29,309 bases of DNA. Source: Roseivirga sp. UBA6061 (GTDB taxonomy: Bacteria > Bacteroidota > Bacteroidia > Cytophagales > Cyclobacteriaceae). Numbering within the stretch: position 1 is the first letter of the stretch; every line of letters begins with the position of its first letter. Below, one piece after another: positions 16,961 through 25,518 of the stretch. The position numbers and the translations under genes are program-made. The notes under the pieces were generated by a model. That model saw nothing but the letters and a program-made list of their open reading frames with translations. It was not told the DNA's origin and made no database searches. The stretch lies in the NCBI GenBank assembly GCA_002427745.1, contig DIYF01000069.1, positions 1 through 29,309 on the forward strand, given 5' to 3'.

Positions 16961-17281
16961 ATGCAAAGAATCAATCTGGGGGAATTTGAGGAACTGGTAC
17001 TGTTGATTGTCGCCATACTTCATGACAACGCTTACGGGGTGGCGGTTATGGAAGAAATTGAGTCACAGACCGGCCGTAAGATTAATATCAGTGCCGTACA
17101 CTCGGCTCTGGATCGCCTCGAGAAAAAGGGTTTTCTGGCTTCTCATATAGGTGGAGCCACCAAGGCCAGAGGGGGGAGGCGCAAGCGTTTTTTTAATATC
17201 ACGATTGCCGGTAAGGGAGCTCTTGACTTTATCAAAGAGCAAAGAAACAGACTTCACGATCAAATACCGGGTCTCGCATGA
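16961..17281 (+). CDS. PadR-family transcriptional regulator
   Basis: A 106-aa winged-helix protein: LGEFEELVLLIVAIL helix 1, the YGVAVMEEIE helix, the recognition-helix region ISAVHSALDRLEKKGFL, and a basic wing (GGRRKRFFNIT) followed by a short dimerisation helix. This is the short PadR form found in Bacteroidota next to FtsX-type permeases. It most likely represses its own operon until a ligand or envelope stress releases it. Its stop overlaps the permease start (ATGA, 17278-17281), so regulator and permease are translationally coupled. Confidence 0.9.
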   Translation: MQRINLGEFEELVLLIVAILHDNAYGVAVMEEIESQTGRKINISAVHSALDRLEKKGFLASHIGGATKARGGRRKRFFNITIAGKGALDFIKEQRNRLHDQIPGLA

Positions 17282-19911
17282 ATCAGGAACCACCCAAGTG
17301 GGCACTGCGCTTTCTCCGCTTATACTGCAAACCACGCCTCCATGAGATCATCGAGGGAGATATGTATGAGCTTTTTTATAAGCGTGCAGAAAAAGAAGGC
17401 CTCTCTAAAGCCAGACGCAGATTTGGCTGGGATGTCATTCGTTTTTTTCGCCTCAAATACATAAAGGGATTCGAAGACACAAACTCACTTAACAACATAG
17501 CCATGTTCAAAAACTATTTCAAGGTATCACTCAGAAGCTTGTTGAAACACAAGTTCTACAGCTTCATCAATATTGCAGGTCTGTCGCTTGGTCTCGCTGC
17601 CTGCCTTCTTATTACTATGTATATCAGCAATGAGCTGAGCTACGATAAATTTCATGATGATGCCGATCGCATTTACCGCATAGCGGGTAATCGATCTGGT
17701 AGCTGGACCCCTGCCAGACTGGGCATTCAGGCAAAAATGGATTTTCCTGAAATCGAGGAAATTGTAAGGCTGCAGGGGCCTTTTTCTCAGACCTTCAACC
17801 TGAATGGTACCATCTTCAGGGAATCGCGAGGTTTCAATGCTGATTCCACTTTTCATAAAGTTTTTACGGTAGAGTTTCTGGAAGGCAACCCGGACGAAGC
17901 CCTGAAAGAGCCCAGCTCGGTGGTGTTAACCAAGTCTTTGGCAGACAAATATTTTCCTGATGGTTCTGCCTATGGACAGCTGATTAAGATGGATGGTGAA
18001 ACCACTAAAATTACGGGTGTAATTGCTGACCCTCCGAAAAACACGCATTTCTATTACAACTACATCAACTCTTATTCGCATGAGAGCTGGGTTACGGTAG
18101 GTAACTGGACCGGTAATAACTTCTTTACCTATGCCAAGCTGGCAAAAGGGGTTGACCCAGAGGATGTGAACGCGAAATTCCCGGGATTTAAGCGAAAGTA
18201 TGCAGGGGGCGAGATGCTCAAATGGTCAAAATACGATAACTATGATGACTTACTGGCAGGGTCGGGCTATGTTCCTACGTTTACCCTCTGGCCGATGGCC
18301 GATCTGCACTTGCATATGCCTAATATGGCCCTGGGCTCAAATGGAGATATCGATAACGTGTACATCTTTATAGCGGTAGCCATTTTCATTCTGATTATTG
18401 CCTGTATCAACTTTATGAACCTCTCAACTGCTCGTTCTGCGGCCCGGTCCAAGGAAGTGGGCATGCGCAAAGTACTGGGGTCGCTGAGAGGTAACCTGAT
18501 TAATCAGTTTCTGGTGGAATCAATGCTGGTCAGTGTGGTAGCTATGATTTTAGCAGTCGTAATATCGGCCATATCGCTCAGTGGATTCAATACATTGGCT
18601 AATCGTAATTTTGACCTGTCCGATCTGCTGGCACCACAAACCCTGGTTTATCTCCTGATCCTGGTCTTGATTGTGGGACTGCTCGCTGGTAGCTACCCTG
18701 CTTTTTATCTGTCGGGTTTCAAGCCTATCAAAGCCCTGAAAGGAGAGATGAAATCAGGTTCAGGTAATGCTTTCCTGCGAAAAGGTCTGGTCGCTTTCCA
18801 GTTTTCAATCTCCATATTTCTGATCATCAGTACGGTCATCGTTTATGCACAACTACAGTTTATGAGTAATCAAAAGCTGGGTTTTGAGCCGGAACAGGTG
18901 CTTTTGATAAAAAATGGTAGCCGGCTCAGAGGAAATATCAAGGGCTTCCAAAATGTAGTGGAAAGTCATCCGAATGTGGAGAGTTTTGCCATGTCAGATA
19001 ACTTTTTCTCCAATGGCATTTCCAATTATGGCTACAGGACTGTTGAGGATAACCCCAGATCCATCAATTTCATGAACATGTTTGTTTCCGGAGACTTTGG
19101 AGAGACCCTGGACCTGAAACTAATTGACGGCAGATTCTTTGATAAGAACCTGATCTCTGATACGCTCAGCGTTGTTATTAACGAAAAGGCTGCAGAATGG
19201 CTCGGTTGGGAACAGCCCATAGGCAGGTTTGTGAGCAGAGAACAGGGACGCAATTTCAAAATAATAGGCATTGTGGAAGACTATCACTATGCTTCACTGA
19301 AACAGGAGATTTTGCCTATGGTACTGCGCAAGGTCACTGAGGACGGATGGGTGGACCCCAGGGATAACTGGTGGGGAGCGCGCTATATCTCAGTGAAACT
19401 CAACGGAAACTTCCAGCAGGCCATCAGCGATATTGAAAAGGAGTGGTCGCGAATAGCTCCTGATGAGCCTTTCAATTATACCTTCATGGACGATTCTTTT
19501 GCTGCTCTTTACGAAGAGGAGAGAAGGTTTGGCAAACTCTTTACAACCTCTTCCGGCCTGGCCATTATCATTGCCTGTCTGGGACTTTTCGCCCTGGCCG
19601 CTTTCACACTGGAAAGGCGCTTTAAAGAGATTGCCATTCGCAAGGTACTGGGAGCTACTGTACCGAGTCTTTCTTTGCTCATACTTACTGATTTCACCAA
19701 GCTGGTGATCATAGGAGCCGTTATTGCCATACCCAGTGGCTATTTCCTGATGAAGGAATGGCTGTCAGATTTTGCTTACCAGCTTACTGTCAACCCGCTC
19801 TATCTGATTGCCCCTGCGTTGGTAGTAGCTGTAATCGCCTGGCTGACGGTGGGCTTTCAGTCTGTGAAAACAGCACTGGGTAACCCGGTGAAGGCTCTGA
19901 GGAGTGAGTGA
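17278..19911 (+). CDS. FtsX/MacB-type permease with N-terminal permease prefix domain
   Basis: An 877-aa permease. The first 75 residues (MNQEPPKWALRFLRLYCKP, then HEIIEGDMYELFYKRAEKEG) match the 'permease prefix domain 2' found in PadR-linked Bacteroidota transporters. The permease proper starts at Met76 (MFKNYFKVSLRSLLKHKFYS). It has a first helix near 97-117, a MacB-like periplasmic domain, a middle helix cluster with EVGMRKVLGS, a second periplasmic domain and final helices with EIAIRKVLGA. No ATPase gene is nearby. The coupling to PadR suggests induction by a compound or stress that the pump or signalling complex handles. A 13-bp hairpin lies just past the stop. Confidence 0.9.
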   Translation: MNQEPPKWALRFLRLYCKPRLHEIIEGDMYELFYKRAEKEGLSKARRRFGWDVIRFFRLKYIKGFEDTNSLNNIAMFKNYFKVSLRSLLKHKFYSFINIAGLSLGLAACLLITMYISNELSYDKFHDDADRIYRIAGNRSGSWTPARLGIQAKMDFPEIEEIVRLQGPFSQTFNLNGTIFRESRGFNADSTFHKVFTVEFLEGNPDEALKEPSSVVLTKSLADKYFPDGSAYGQLIKMDGETTKITGVIADPPKNTHFYYNYINSYSHESWVTVGNWTGNNFFTYAKLAKGVDPEDVNAKFPGFKRKYAGGEMLKWSKYDNYDDLLAGSGYVPTFTLWPMADLHLHMPNMALGSNGDIDNVYIFIAVAIFILIIACINFMNLSTARSAARSKEVGMRKVLGSLRGNLINQFLVESMLVSVVAMILAVVISAISLSGFNTLANRNFDLSDLLAPQTLVYLLILVLIVGLLAGSYPAFYLSGFKPIKALKGEMKSGSGNAFLRKGLVAFQFSISIFLIISTVIVYAQLQFMSNQKLGFEPEQVLLIKNGSRLRGNIKGFQNVVESHPNVESFAMSDNFFSNGISNYGYRTVEDNPRSINFMNMFVSGDFGETLDLKLIDGRFFDKNLISDTLSVVINEKAAEWLGWEQPIGRFVSREQGRNFKIIGIVEDYHYASLKQEILPMVLRKVTEDGWVDPRDNWWGARYISVKLNGNFQQAISDIEKEWSRIAPDEPFNYTFMDDSFAALYEEERRFGKLFTTSSGLAIIIACLGLFALAAFTLERRFKEIAIRKVLGATVPSLSLLILTDFTKLVIIGAVIAIPSGYFLMKEWLSDFAYQLTVNPLYLIAPALVVAVIAWLTVGFQSVKTALGNPVKALRSE

Positions 19912-19922
19912 TGACTCTGGTA

Positions 19923-19957
19923 TATATCTGAGCCTCTCGTTCAAAGGCTCAGATATA
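19923..19957. terminator. 13-bp hairpin after the second permease gene
   Basis: TATATCTGAGCCT (19923-19935) pairs exactly with AGGCTCAGATATA (19945-19957), leaving a 9-nt loop. It starts 12 nt after the stop codon. No T run follows, so it may stabilise the mRNA end or act with Rho rather than terminate on its own. Confidence 0.45.
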
Positions 19958-20069
19958 ATGGTTTCAGCCTGGCTTCAGTCCCGTACCATCTTCGTACCCT
20001 GTACCTGAACGAACCAGGCTTTCAATTACGGCACTGAGAACGGGAAAAGATTAAGAACCCATCAGACAT

Positions 20070-20098
20070 AAAAAAAGCCCTGACGATACCGTCAGGGC
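20070..20098 (-). terminator. Strong intrinsic terminator for the minus-strand gene
   Basis: GCCCTGACG (20077-20085) pairs exactly with CGTCAGGGC (20090-20098) around a 4-nt loop. Seven As at 20070-20076 become the U tract when read on the minus strand. It lies 21 bp past the end of the minus-strand gene at 20119 and would also stop leftward readthrough into the permease gene. Confidence 0.85.
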
Positions 20099-20118
20099 TT
20101 CTCTATGAGATAGTTTGT

Positions 20119-20493
20119 TTAAATCTTAACTACTTCAGATTGAATGTTGAAGTCATCAACAATTCGCTGCGTATAGTTCATAGTACCACGTGGAGCGAAA
20201 ATCTGAAAAGTGCCACCTTTCATCTTTGCCAGAAGTTCCAGCAACAGCCATTTATCAGCAATAGCCTGTGGTTCCTCATCTTTGTTGGCGATCTCAAAGT
20301 ATCCTTTGGCCCCCCATTTTTCGGCAGTAACATCCGGTACATAACCTGTTCCACCACTTTTGGATGCAATTAGTTTTGGAGCTTCATAAGGCTCGATGGA
20401 AGCGCGTACATTTTCGTATCCTCTTCTTTCTATAAGTCTGATGACTTCCTTTACATTATTTTCGTAGGCTTTCCCCTTTGACTCTTTGAGCAT
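20119..20493 (-). CDS. Conserved-looking small protein with PD-(D/E)xK-like pattern, unknown function
   Basis: A 124-aa cytoplasmic alpha/beta protein with its own strong terminator, which supports it being a real gene. An N-terminal helix (KAYENNVKEVIRLIERRGYENV) precedes a strand region with GYVPDVTAEKWGAKGYFEIANK. The PD followed about 13 residues later by FE and a Lys recalls the PD-(D/E)xK nuclease fold, although spacing in the E-x-x-x-K end is not canonical. A helix (QAIADKWLLLELLAKMKGGTF) and a strand-helix end complete what could be a small nuclease-like core. No partner gene points to restriction or repair. I would call it hypothetical, with the fold as a testable guess. Confidence 0.75.
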   Translation of the reverse strand: MLKESKGKAYENNVKEVIRLIERRGYENVRASIEPYEAPKLIASKSGGTGYVPDVTAEKWGAKGYFEIANKDEEPQAIADKWLLLELLAKMKGGTFQIFAPRGTMNYTQRIVDDFNIQSEVVKI

Positions 20494-20543
20494 TAATTAG
20501 TTTTTAGGTTGCGACAAGGCGGCATTTAAGCCATAATTCTCTT

Positions 20544-20559
20544 GAAATCCAAGGATTTC
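20544..20559. promoter_or_regulatory. 16-bp palindrome in the divergent intergenic region
   Basis: GAAATCC-AA-GGATTTC is a perfect 7-bp inverted repeat with a 2-bp centre. It lies 51 bp upstream of the minus-strand 20119-20493 gene and about 155 bp upstream of the divergent BNR-repeat gene. Size and symmetry suit a dimeric repressor site. The rest of 20494-20715 holds only a weak TTG-initiated frame on the minus strand. Confidence 0.35.
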
Positions 20560-20715
20560 CGTGTTTATCCTTTCCGATTGAATCAGAGATGACGCTAAGC
20601 AAGATGTATTAGGACAATTCGCAGGCCGTGATAAAAATGCTCCGTTTAAATAATACGCTCTTTCTGTTTCAGGGCCTTTTGCCTTATCTTCCAACAATTA
20701 GCTCAAACTACCGCC

Positions 20716-23700
20716 ATGAACAGAATCAAAATTTGCCTTAGCATTTTCCTTACCTGTTTTTTTACCCACCATACACAGGCCCAGTCAGGCAGTGAACTGT
20801 CTCTGAAAGCTTACAAATTCCGCAGCGTAGGTCCTATGCGCGGAGGGCGTGTTACAGCTGTGGAAGGTGTAAACAACAAACCCTCCACCTTCTACATGGG
20901 GGCAACCGGTGGGGGAGTCTGGAAGACGAATGACTACGGTATCAGCTGGAAAAACATTTCAGACGGATACTTCTCAACTCCCTCCATAGGAGCCATTGCC
21001 GTTTATCAGAACAACCCCGATATCATATATGTGGGAACGGGCTCTGATGGTATGAGATCGAATGTGATCCAGGGAAAAGGGATGTACAAGTCGACTAATG
21101 AAGGTAAATCGTGGGAGTTCATAGGACTACCGGAAGCCGGTCAGATCGGAGCGGTGGAAATTCACCCTGATAACCCTGATGTAGTTTATGTGGCGGCTAT
21201 AGGCCAGCCATTCAGGGCAAATTCAGAACGTGGACTTTTCAGAACCAGGGACGGAGGCAAGAACTGGGAAAAGATTCTCTATCACTCAGATACTATCGGG
21301 GTGGTAGACATGGAGTTTGCTCCGGATGATCCGAATACAATCTATGCCGGTATGTGGCGTGGAGAACGTAAACCCTGGACAATCATCAGTGGTAGCTCGG
21401 AAGGTGGCGTCTATAAATCTACAGATGGTGGTGATAACTGGACAAAGCTTACCAACGGATTGCCTGATAAGCTAATCGGTAAGATTGACTTTGCTGTCTC
21501 TGCCGCTAACCCCGAAGTAGTGTACGCGAACATTGAGGCCTCTGACGAGCAGGGCGGACTTTACCGGTCTGACGACCGCGGTGCTTCATGGAAATTTGTG
21601 AGTGGCAACGCAAACCTTACTAACAGACCCTTTTATTACACGAATATTTACGCCAACCCTCAGAACGAAGATGTCATTTTCAACAGCGCATTGCGTTTTT
21701 TGAGATCTGACAATGGCGGTAAAAAGTGGAGAAGTCTGAGAGTACCCCATGGTGATAATCATGATATCTGGATTAACCCGAATGATACGACTATCTGGAT
21801 TCAGGCCAACGATGGTGGTGCTAATGTCACGCTTAACAGCGGTGCTTCCTGGTCTACTCAGGCTAATCAGCCTACCTCTGAGTTGTATCAGGTTGAAGTA
21901 GACGATCAACAACCTTACTGGCTCTATGCCGGTCAGCAGGATAACTCCACGGTAGCTTTGCCGAGTCTGCCGACCGGTTCATCCACTAACCCGATTTTCG
22001 GAGTAGGAGGTTGCGAAACAGGACCAGCTGTGCCTAAGCCCGGTGATCACAATATCGTTTACTCTAACTGTAAGGGCCGTTTTGGGGTTTTTGACAAACG
22101 AACCGGACAAGAGCTGCAGTACTATGTGGGGGCTACTAATATTTATGGCCATGACCCAAAGAAACTCAAGTTCAGGTTTCAGCGTGTAGCGCCTATTCAT
22201 GTATCCTCTCATAATCCTGACGTAGTGTACCATACCTCTCAGTTTGTACACAAAACGGTGGATAATGGTAAGACCTGGGAGATTATCTCTCCAGACCTGA
22301 CAGCCTTTGAATCCACCAAACAGGTGACCTCAGGCTCACCCATTACAAGAGATGTGACGGGCGAAGAGTATTACAGCACCATTTATTCTATCAGAGAATC
22401 CAAGTTAAAAGAAGGATTGATCTGGGTGGGGGCCAATGACGGTCCGGTACATGTCACCCAAAATGGCGGTGATAGCTGGCAGAAGGTGACTCCGGATATG
22501 CCCAAAGGGGGCAGAGTAGATGCGGTAGAACCATCACCTCACAACCCTGCGAAAGCCTATATAGCTGTTTTGAGGAATCAATTGGGCGATGATATGCCTT
22601 ATATCTACAAAACGGAAGATTATGGACAGTCCTGGTCGCTGCTGACTGACGGAAGCAATGGTATCCCTGAAGGACAGCCTACAAGGGTAATTCGGGAAGA
22701 CCCGACTCAGGAAGGTGTCCTTTATGCCGGAACAGAGTTTGGACTTTTCATATCTTTCAATGATGGAGTAAGCTGGCAACCCTTCCAGAATAACCTCCCT
22801 GTTACACCTATTACGGATATCCGCATCCATCAGAACGATTTGGTAATGTCTACCATGGGCAGAGGATTCTGGATTCTGGATGATATCGCCAGCCTGAGCC
22901 AACTGGCCTCAGTAGCACAAAAACCATCCTATCTCTTCAAACCGGAGGACAGCTACCGCTTCAGGTATTTTGCCAGAGGTGGCAGAGATGGAGTTTCTCC
23001 TGAATACCCCGGACCTGGCGTTACCATAGACTATTATCTGAAAGATGCAGATGACGATGTTACATTAGAGATACTCAATGCTGACGGACGCATAGTGAAG
23101 TCCTTCACATCTGCCAAGGCTGAGCCTGTAGTAAACCTTGAGCGCGATATGGCTACGGGCTTTGTCAATCCTCCACCTTCCAGCGGATTAAAGAAGAAGG
23201 AGGGACTCAACCGTTTTCGCTGGAATATGAGACATTATGGAGGTTGGAGTCAGAATGACAAGCGCTCTTATCGAGGCAATGGCCCTATGGTATCTATGGG
23301 TAAGTACACAGCACGCCTTACGGCTAATGGTCAGACGCTGACTCAGGACTTTAATATTCAACTGGATCCCAGAAATACACTTATTTCAGAAGAAGATGTA
23401 AAAGCTCAGGAAGCACTGGCCTTATCAATCAGAGACTTCCAGGATGACGTGAATCAGCTGGTATATCAGCTTTCGGAGAAGCGCAAGGCACTCAAGAATT
23501 CACTGGATACCGAAAAGGTCAGCCGAAGACAGCGCAAAAAGCAAGAAGCACTGGATAATGTCTACTACAAGTTGGTTACACCTCCGGGTACCTATATGCA
23601 GCCAATGTTGCAGGCACAGACCAGTTATCTGAACTCTATGTTGGGCCGCGCTGACCAGCGTCCCGGTAAAGATGCCTATGACAGACTGGAAGAATTAAAG

Positions 23701-23748
23701 GCACAATTTGAAGAGATAAAGAAAGCTGCAGAAGAGTTGGAAGACTAG
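20716..23748 (+). CDS. Secreted sortilin/BNR-repeat beta-propeller protein
   Basis: A 1010-aa protein with a Sec signal peptide (cleavage after TQA, before Gln23). Residues 30-720 are a beta-propeller region with about ten Asp-box-like turns (e.g. KSTDGGDNWTK, RTRDGGKNWEK, KTVDNGKTWEI, VTQNGGDSWQK), typical of the VPS10/sortilin N-terminal and BNR/YVTN families. Databases often label such proteins 'glycosyl hydrolase' without proof. A GRGFWILDD segment near 715 closes the propeller. A beta-sandwich-like part and a C-terminal helical, charged tail (about 895-1010) follow. No type IX sorting domain is visible. It is likely periplasmic or outer-membrane-associated and binds or processes peptides; the substrate is unknown. 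It is monocistronic, with a clean terminator after it. Confidence 0.85.
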   Translation: MNRIKICLSIFLTCFFTHHTQAQSGSELSLKAYKFRSVGPMRGGRVTAVEGVNNKPSTFYMGATGGGVWKTNDYGISWKNISDGYFSTPSIGAIAVYQNNPDIIYVGTGSDGMRSNVIQGKGMYKSTNEGKSWEFIGLPEAGQIGAVEIHPDNPDVVYVAAIGQPFRANSERGLFRTRDGGKNWEKILYHSDTIGVVDMEFAPDDPNTIYAGMWRGERKPWTIISGSSEGGVYKSTDGGDNWTKLTNGLPDKLIGKIDFAVSAANPEVVYANIEASDEQGGLYRSDDRGASWKFVSGNANLTNRPFYYTNIYANPQNEDVIFNSALRFLRSDNGGKKWRSLRVPHGDNHDIWINPNDTTIWIQANDGGANVTLNSGASWSTQANQPTSELYQVEVDDQQPYWLYAGQQDNSTVALPSLPTGSSTNPIFGVGGCETGPAVPKPGDHNIVYSNCKGRFGVFDKRTGQELQYYVGATNIYGHDPKKLKFRFQRVAPIHVSSHNPDVVYHTSQFVHKTVDNGKTWEIISPDLTAFESTKQVTSGSPITRDVTGEEYYSTIYSIRESKLKEGLIWVGANDGPVHVTQNGGDSWQKVTPDMPKGGRVDAVEPSPHNPAKAYIAVLRNQLGDDMPYIYKTEDYGQSWSLLTDGSNGIPEGQPTRVIREDPTQEGVLYAGTEFGLFISFNDGVSWQPFQNNLPVTPITDIRIHQNDLVMSTMGRGFWILDDIASLSQLASVAQKPSYLFKPEDSYRFRYFARGGRDGVSPEYPGPGVTIDYYLKDADDDVTLEILNADGRIVKSFTSAKAEPVVNLERDMATGFVNPPPSSGLKKKEGLNRFRWNMRHYGGWSQNDKRSYRGNGPMVSMGKYTARLTANGQTLTQDFNIQLDPRNTLISEEDVKAQEALALSIRDFQDDVNQLVYQLSEKRKALKNSLDTEKVSRRQRKKQEALDNVYYKLVTPPGTYMQPMLQAQTSYLNSMLGRADQRPGKDAYDRLEELKAQFEEIKKAAEELED

Positions 23749-23796
23749 TTTTTTCATAAGTCTGACGGCTCTTTCCTAAGAGAAAACTAACTGAAG

Positions 23797-23822
23797 CCGG
23801 TTCGACACGAACCGGTTTTTTT
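23797..23822 (+). terminator. Intrinsic terminator of the BNR-repeat gene
   Basis: CCGGTTCG (23797-23804) pairs exactly with CGAACCGG (23808-23815) over a 3-nt loop and is followed by seven Ts (23816-23822). It isolates the cassette that starts at 23972 from upstream transcription. Confidence 0.9.
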
Positions 23823-23862
23823 ATGCCTTATGTGGAAAACTTTCGGCCGTTATCAGGGGCAC

Positions 23863-23897
23863 TTTTTGTAATAAGTCATGGAATTACCTTAAATTAT
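23863..23897 (+). promoter_or_regulatory. Candidate promoter of the amidase-DUF4230 cassette
   Basis: TTTTTG at 23863-23868, 21 bp, then TAAATTAT at 23890-23897, a partial match to TAnnTTTG. The region after it is AT-rich. It is the only promoter-like site between the terminator at 23822 and the ATG at 23972, and would give a leader of about 70 nt. Confidence 0.35.
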
Positions 23898-23971
23898 CTA
23901 AAGATTTTTTCATTTAAGGGGTTACTTTTTAATGCTTTTCCCATAAAGAAGCATGCAACCACAGGAAAACT

Positions 23972-24820
23972 ATGGCTCAGAATTTTACCATCAATGCACA
24001 ACATCTCTTAGAAAAGGTATCGGGAGGACAGTACGATGTTGATACTACTTCTTATATCGCTTCTAAGAATGAAGACAGCTTCAAAGCGGGTTTCCCGGAC
24101 TCGCTGATCATTCATTACACTGCAGGAAGGAGCGGTGAATCATCAGCCCGTCACCTGGCTAAAGACGAAGTTAAAGCCTCGGCACATCTTGTTATCGATC
24201 AAAGTGGTAAGGTGTATCAGGTAGTCCCTTTCAACAAGAAATCCTGGCATGCCGGCCGCAGTAGCTATAATGGCAGAAAGTACTACAATCACTTCTCTAT
24301 TGGAATAGAGGTCGATAACGCAGGGGTATTGACACAATCGGGTGCTGAGTTTGTCTCATGGTTTGGAAAACGATATAAGGCCGATGAGGCAGTCAGAGCA
24401 GTACACCGCAATGAGAATACAGCGCGTTACTGGCATATCTATACAGAAGAGCAAATCGCTGTTTGTGAAGAGATTTCGGCCCTTTTGGTAGCCCATTATG
24501 GTATGAAAGAAATTCTGGGACATGAAGAGATCTCTCCCGGTCGCAAATCTGATCCCGGGCCTGCCTTTCCGCTGGATAAACTGCGTGACGATATTTTCAG
24601 CAGAGACAGAGCCATTGAGGAATCTGATCTACCCGAAAAGGGAGTAATATCTGCCAGCAAGCTGAATATACGAGCCATGCCCCAGAGCGGAGCGGAGAAG
24701 GTGGCCAAGCCTATTCCCAAAGGCAGGGAGGTAAGTATACTTGAAGAAAGAGATGGCTGGTACCGGGTTTCTACACGGGTTGAAGGTTGGGTGAGCAAGG
24801 ATTTTGTCAACACAAAGTAA
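23972..24820 (+). CDS. N-acetylmuramoyl-L-alanine amidase (Amidase_2) with SH3b domain, no signal peptide
   Basis: A 282-aa protein. Residues 25-205 form an Amidase_2 domain that cuts the bond between MurNAc and L-Ala in peptidoglycan. Zinc-ligand positions are H48 (IIHYTAG), H184 (LGHEEI) and D194 (KSDPG), an AmpD-like His-His-Asp set, and H93 sits in a WHAG motif. Residues 222-282 form a bacterial SH3 domain (KLNIRAMP, DGWYRVST, GWVSKDFV), usually a wall-binding module. The N-terminus MAQNFTINAQHLLEKVSGG has no signal sequence and no in-frame upstream start, so secretion is unexplained, as in phage endolysins that need a holin. It is the first gene of a tight five-gene run; the next gene starts 9 nt later. 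Confidence 0.88.
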   Translation: MAQNFTINAQHLLEKVSGGQYDVDTTSYIASKNEDSFKAGFPDSLIIHYTAGRSGESSARHLAKDEVKASAHLVIDQSGKVYQVVPFNKKSWHAGRSSYNGRKYYNHFSIGIEVDNAGVLTQSGAEFVSWFGKRYKADEAVRAVHRNENTARYWHIYTEEQIAVCEEISALLVAHYGMKEILGHEEISPGRKSDPGPAFPLDKLRDDIFSRDRAIEESDLPEKGVISASKLNIRAMPQSGAEKVAKPIPKGREVSILEERDGWYRVSTRVEGWVSKDFVNTK

Positions 24821-24829
24821 GTCTGACTC

Positions 24830-25510
24830 TTGAAACGGATCATCACATTAGTTTTCATTGCCCTTCTGGCTTTTCTGGTAGTCTATCTGGTGCAAAAGCC
24901 GGAGGTACTGGAGAACATCTGGATGTGGCTGGTAGGGCTGGCAGGTAGCATTGTTGCTGCCGGACAAAGACTGATTGCCTTTTTCAAAGGAAATAAAGAA
25001 GAGGGGATCACCACTGAGAAACAAGAGAAAGACGACTTTGAGGGGCTTACCCTGCGTTTGAAACGCTATTCTGATGACGGACAAACTACTTTGGGGCTGG
25101 TCTTTGTAGGAGAACACTTCTTTTGCTATAGCCTGGAAGATACTTTTCAATTACAAAAGATAGCCGGGGAGACGCGTATTCCGGCCGGTACCTATTCTAT
25201 CAGCCTTCGTGAGGAGGAATCTCCTCTCACTAAAAAATACAGAGATAAATATCCCGACTGGTTCACATTTCATCTGCAATTGCAAAATGTACCCGGTTTC
25301 GAAAATATCTACATCCATAGCGGGGGCACTTCAGAAGATACTGCCGGATGCCTGCTGGTATCAGATAGTTTCAACATATCTGATAAAGCCAAATTCCTGA
25401 CTAACTCGCGGGCCACCTTTAAGAAGCTTTACATTTTTTTAAGCAAGGAACTGAAAAACGGCAAGCAGGTGCGCATTCAAATTTTTGACGAAAACTGGTT
25501 TCAAAACTGA
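24830..25510 (+). CDS. DUF5675 protein with two N-terminal membrane segments
   Basis: The start is TTG at 24830 (encoding MKRIITLVFIALLAFLVV); the next in-frame Met lies 31 residues later and would remove the first helix. Two hydrophobic segments (about 3-22 and 29-52, the second ending GSIVAAGQRLIAFFKG) resemble a small holin-like hairpin. The C-terminal domain (about 70-220) matches DUF5675: TLGLVFVGEHFFCYSLED, RIPAGTYSI, and IHSGGTSEDTAGC with H163 and C174. DUF5675 is frequent in phage and cell-wall-related loci; its His...Gly...Cys layout recalls L,D-transpeptidases, but its activity is unproven. It sits 9 nt after the amidase gene and 8 nt before the next membrane-protein gene. Confidence 0.8.
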   Translation: MKRIITLVFIALLAFLVVYLVQKPEVLENIWMWLVGLAGSIVAAGQRLIAFFKGNKEEGITTEKQEKDDFEGLTLRLKRYSDDGQTTLGLVFVGEHFFCYSLEDTFQLQKIAGETRIPAGTYSISLREEESPLTKKYRDKYPDWFTFHLQLQNVPGFENIYIHSGGTSEDTAGCLLVSDSFNISDKAKFLTNSRATFKKLYIFLSKELKNGKQVRIQIFDENWFQN

Positions 25511-25518
25511 TATAGACC

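Noticed and set aside
20497..20697. A 66-codon minus-strand frame directly upstream of the 20119-20493 gene
   Set aside because: It starts with TTG, has an unconvincing composition with no recognisable domain, and fills the region where the promoter and the 16-bp palindrome lie.
20716..23748. Naming the BNR-repeat protein a glycosyl hydrolase
   Set aside because: Asp boxes mark a beta-propeller fold only; I see no catalytic residue set of a known glycosidase family.
23823..24011. A 62-codon plus-strand frame starting right after the terminator
   Set aside because: It lies over the promoter region, overlaps the amidase start in another register and shows no domain or topology.
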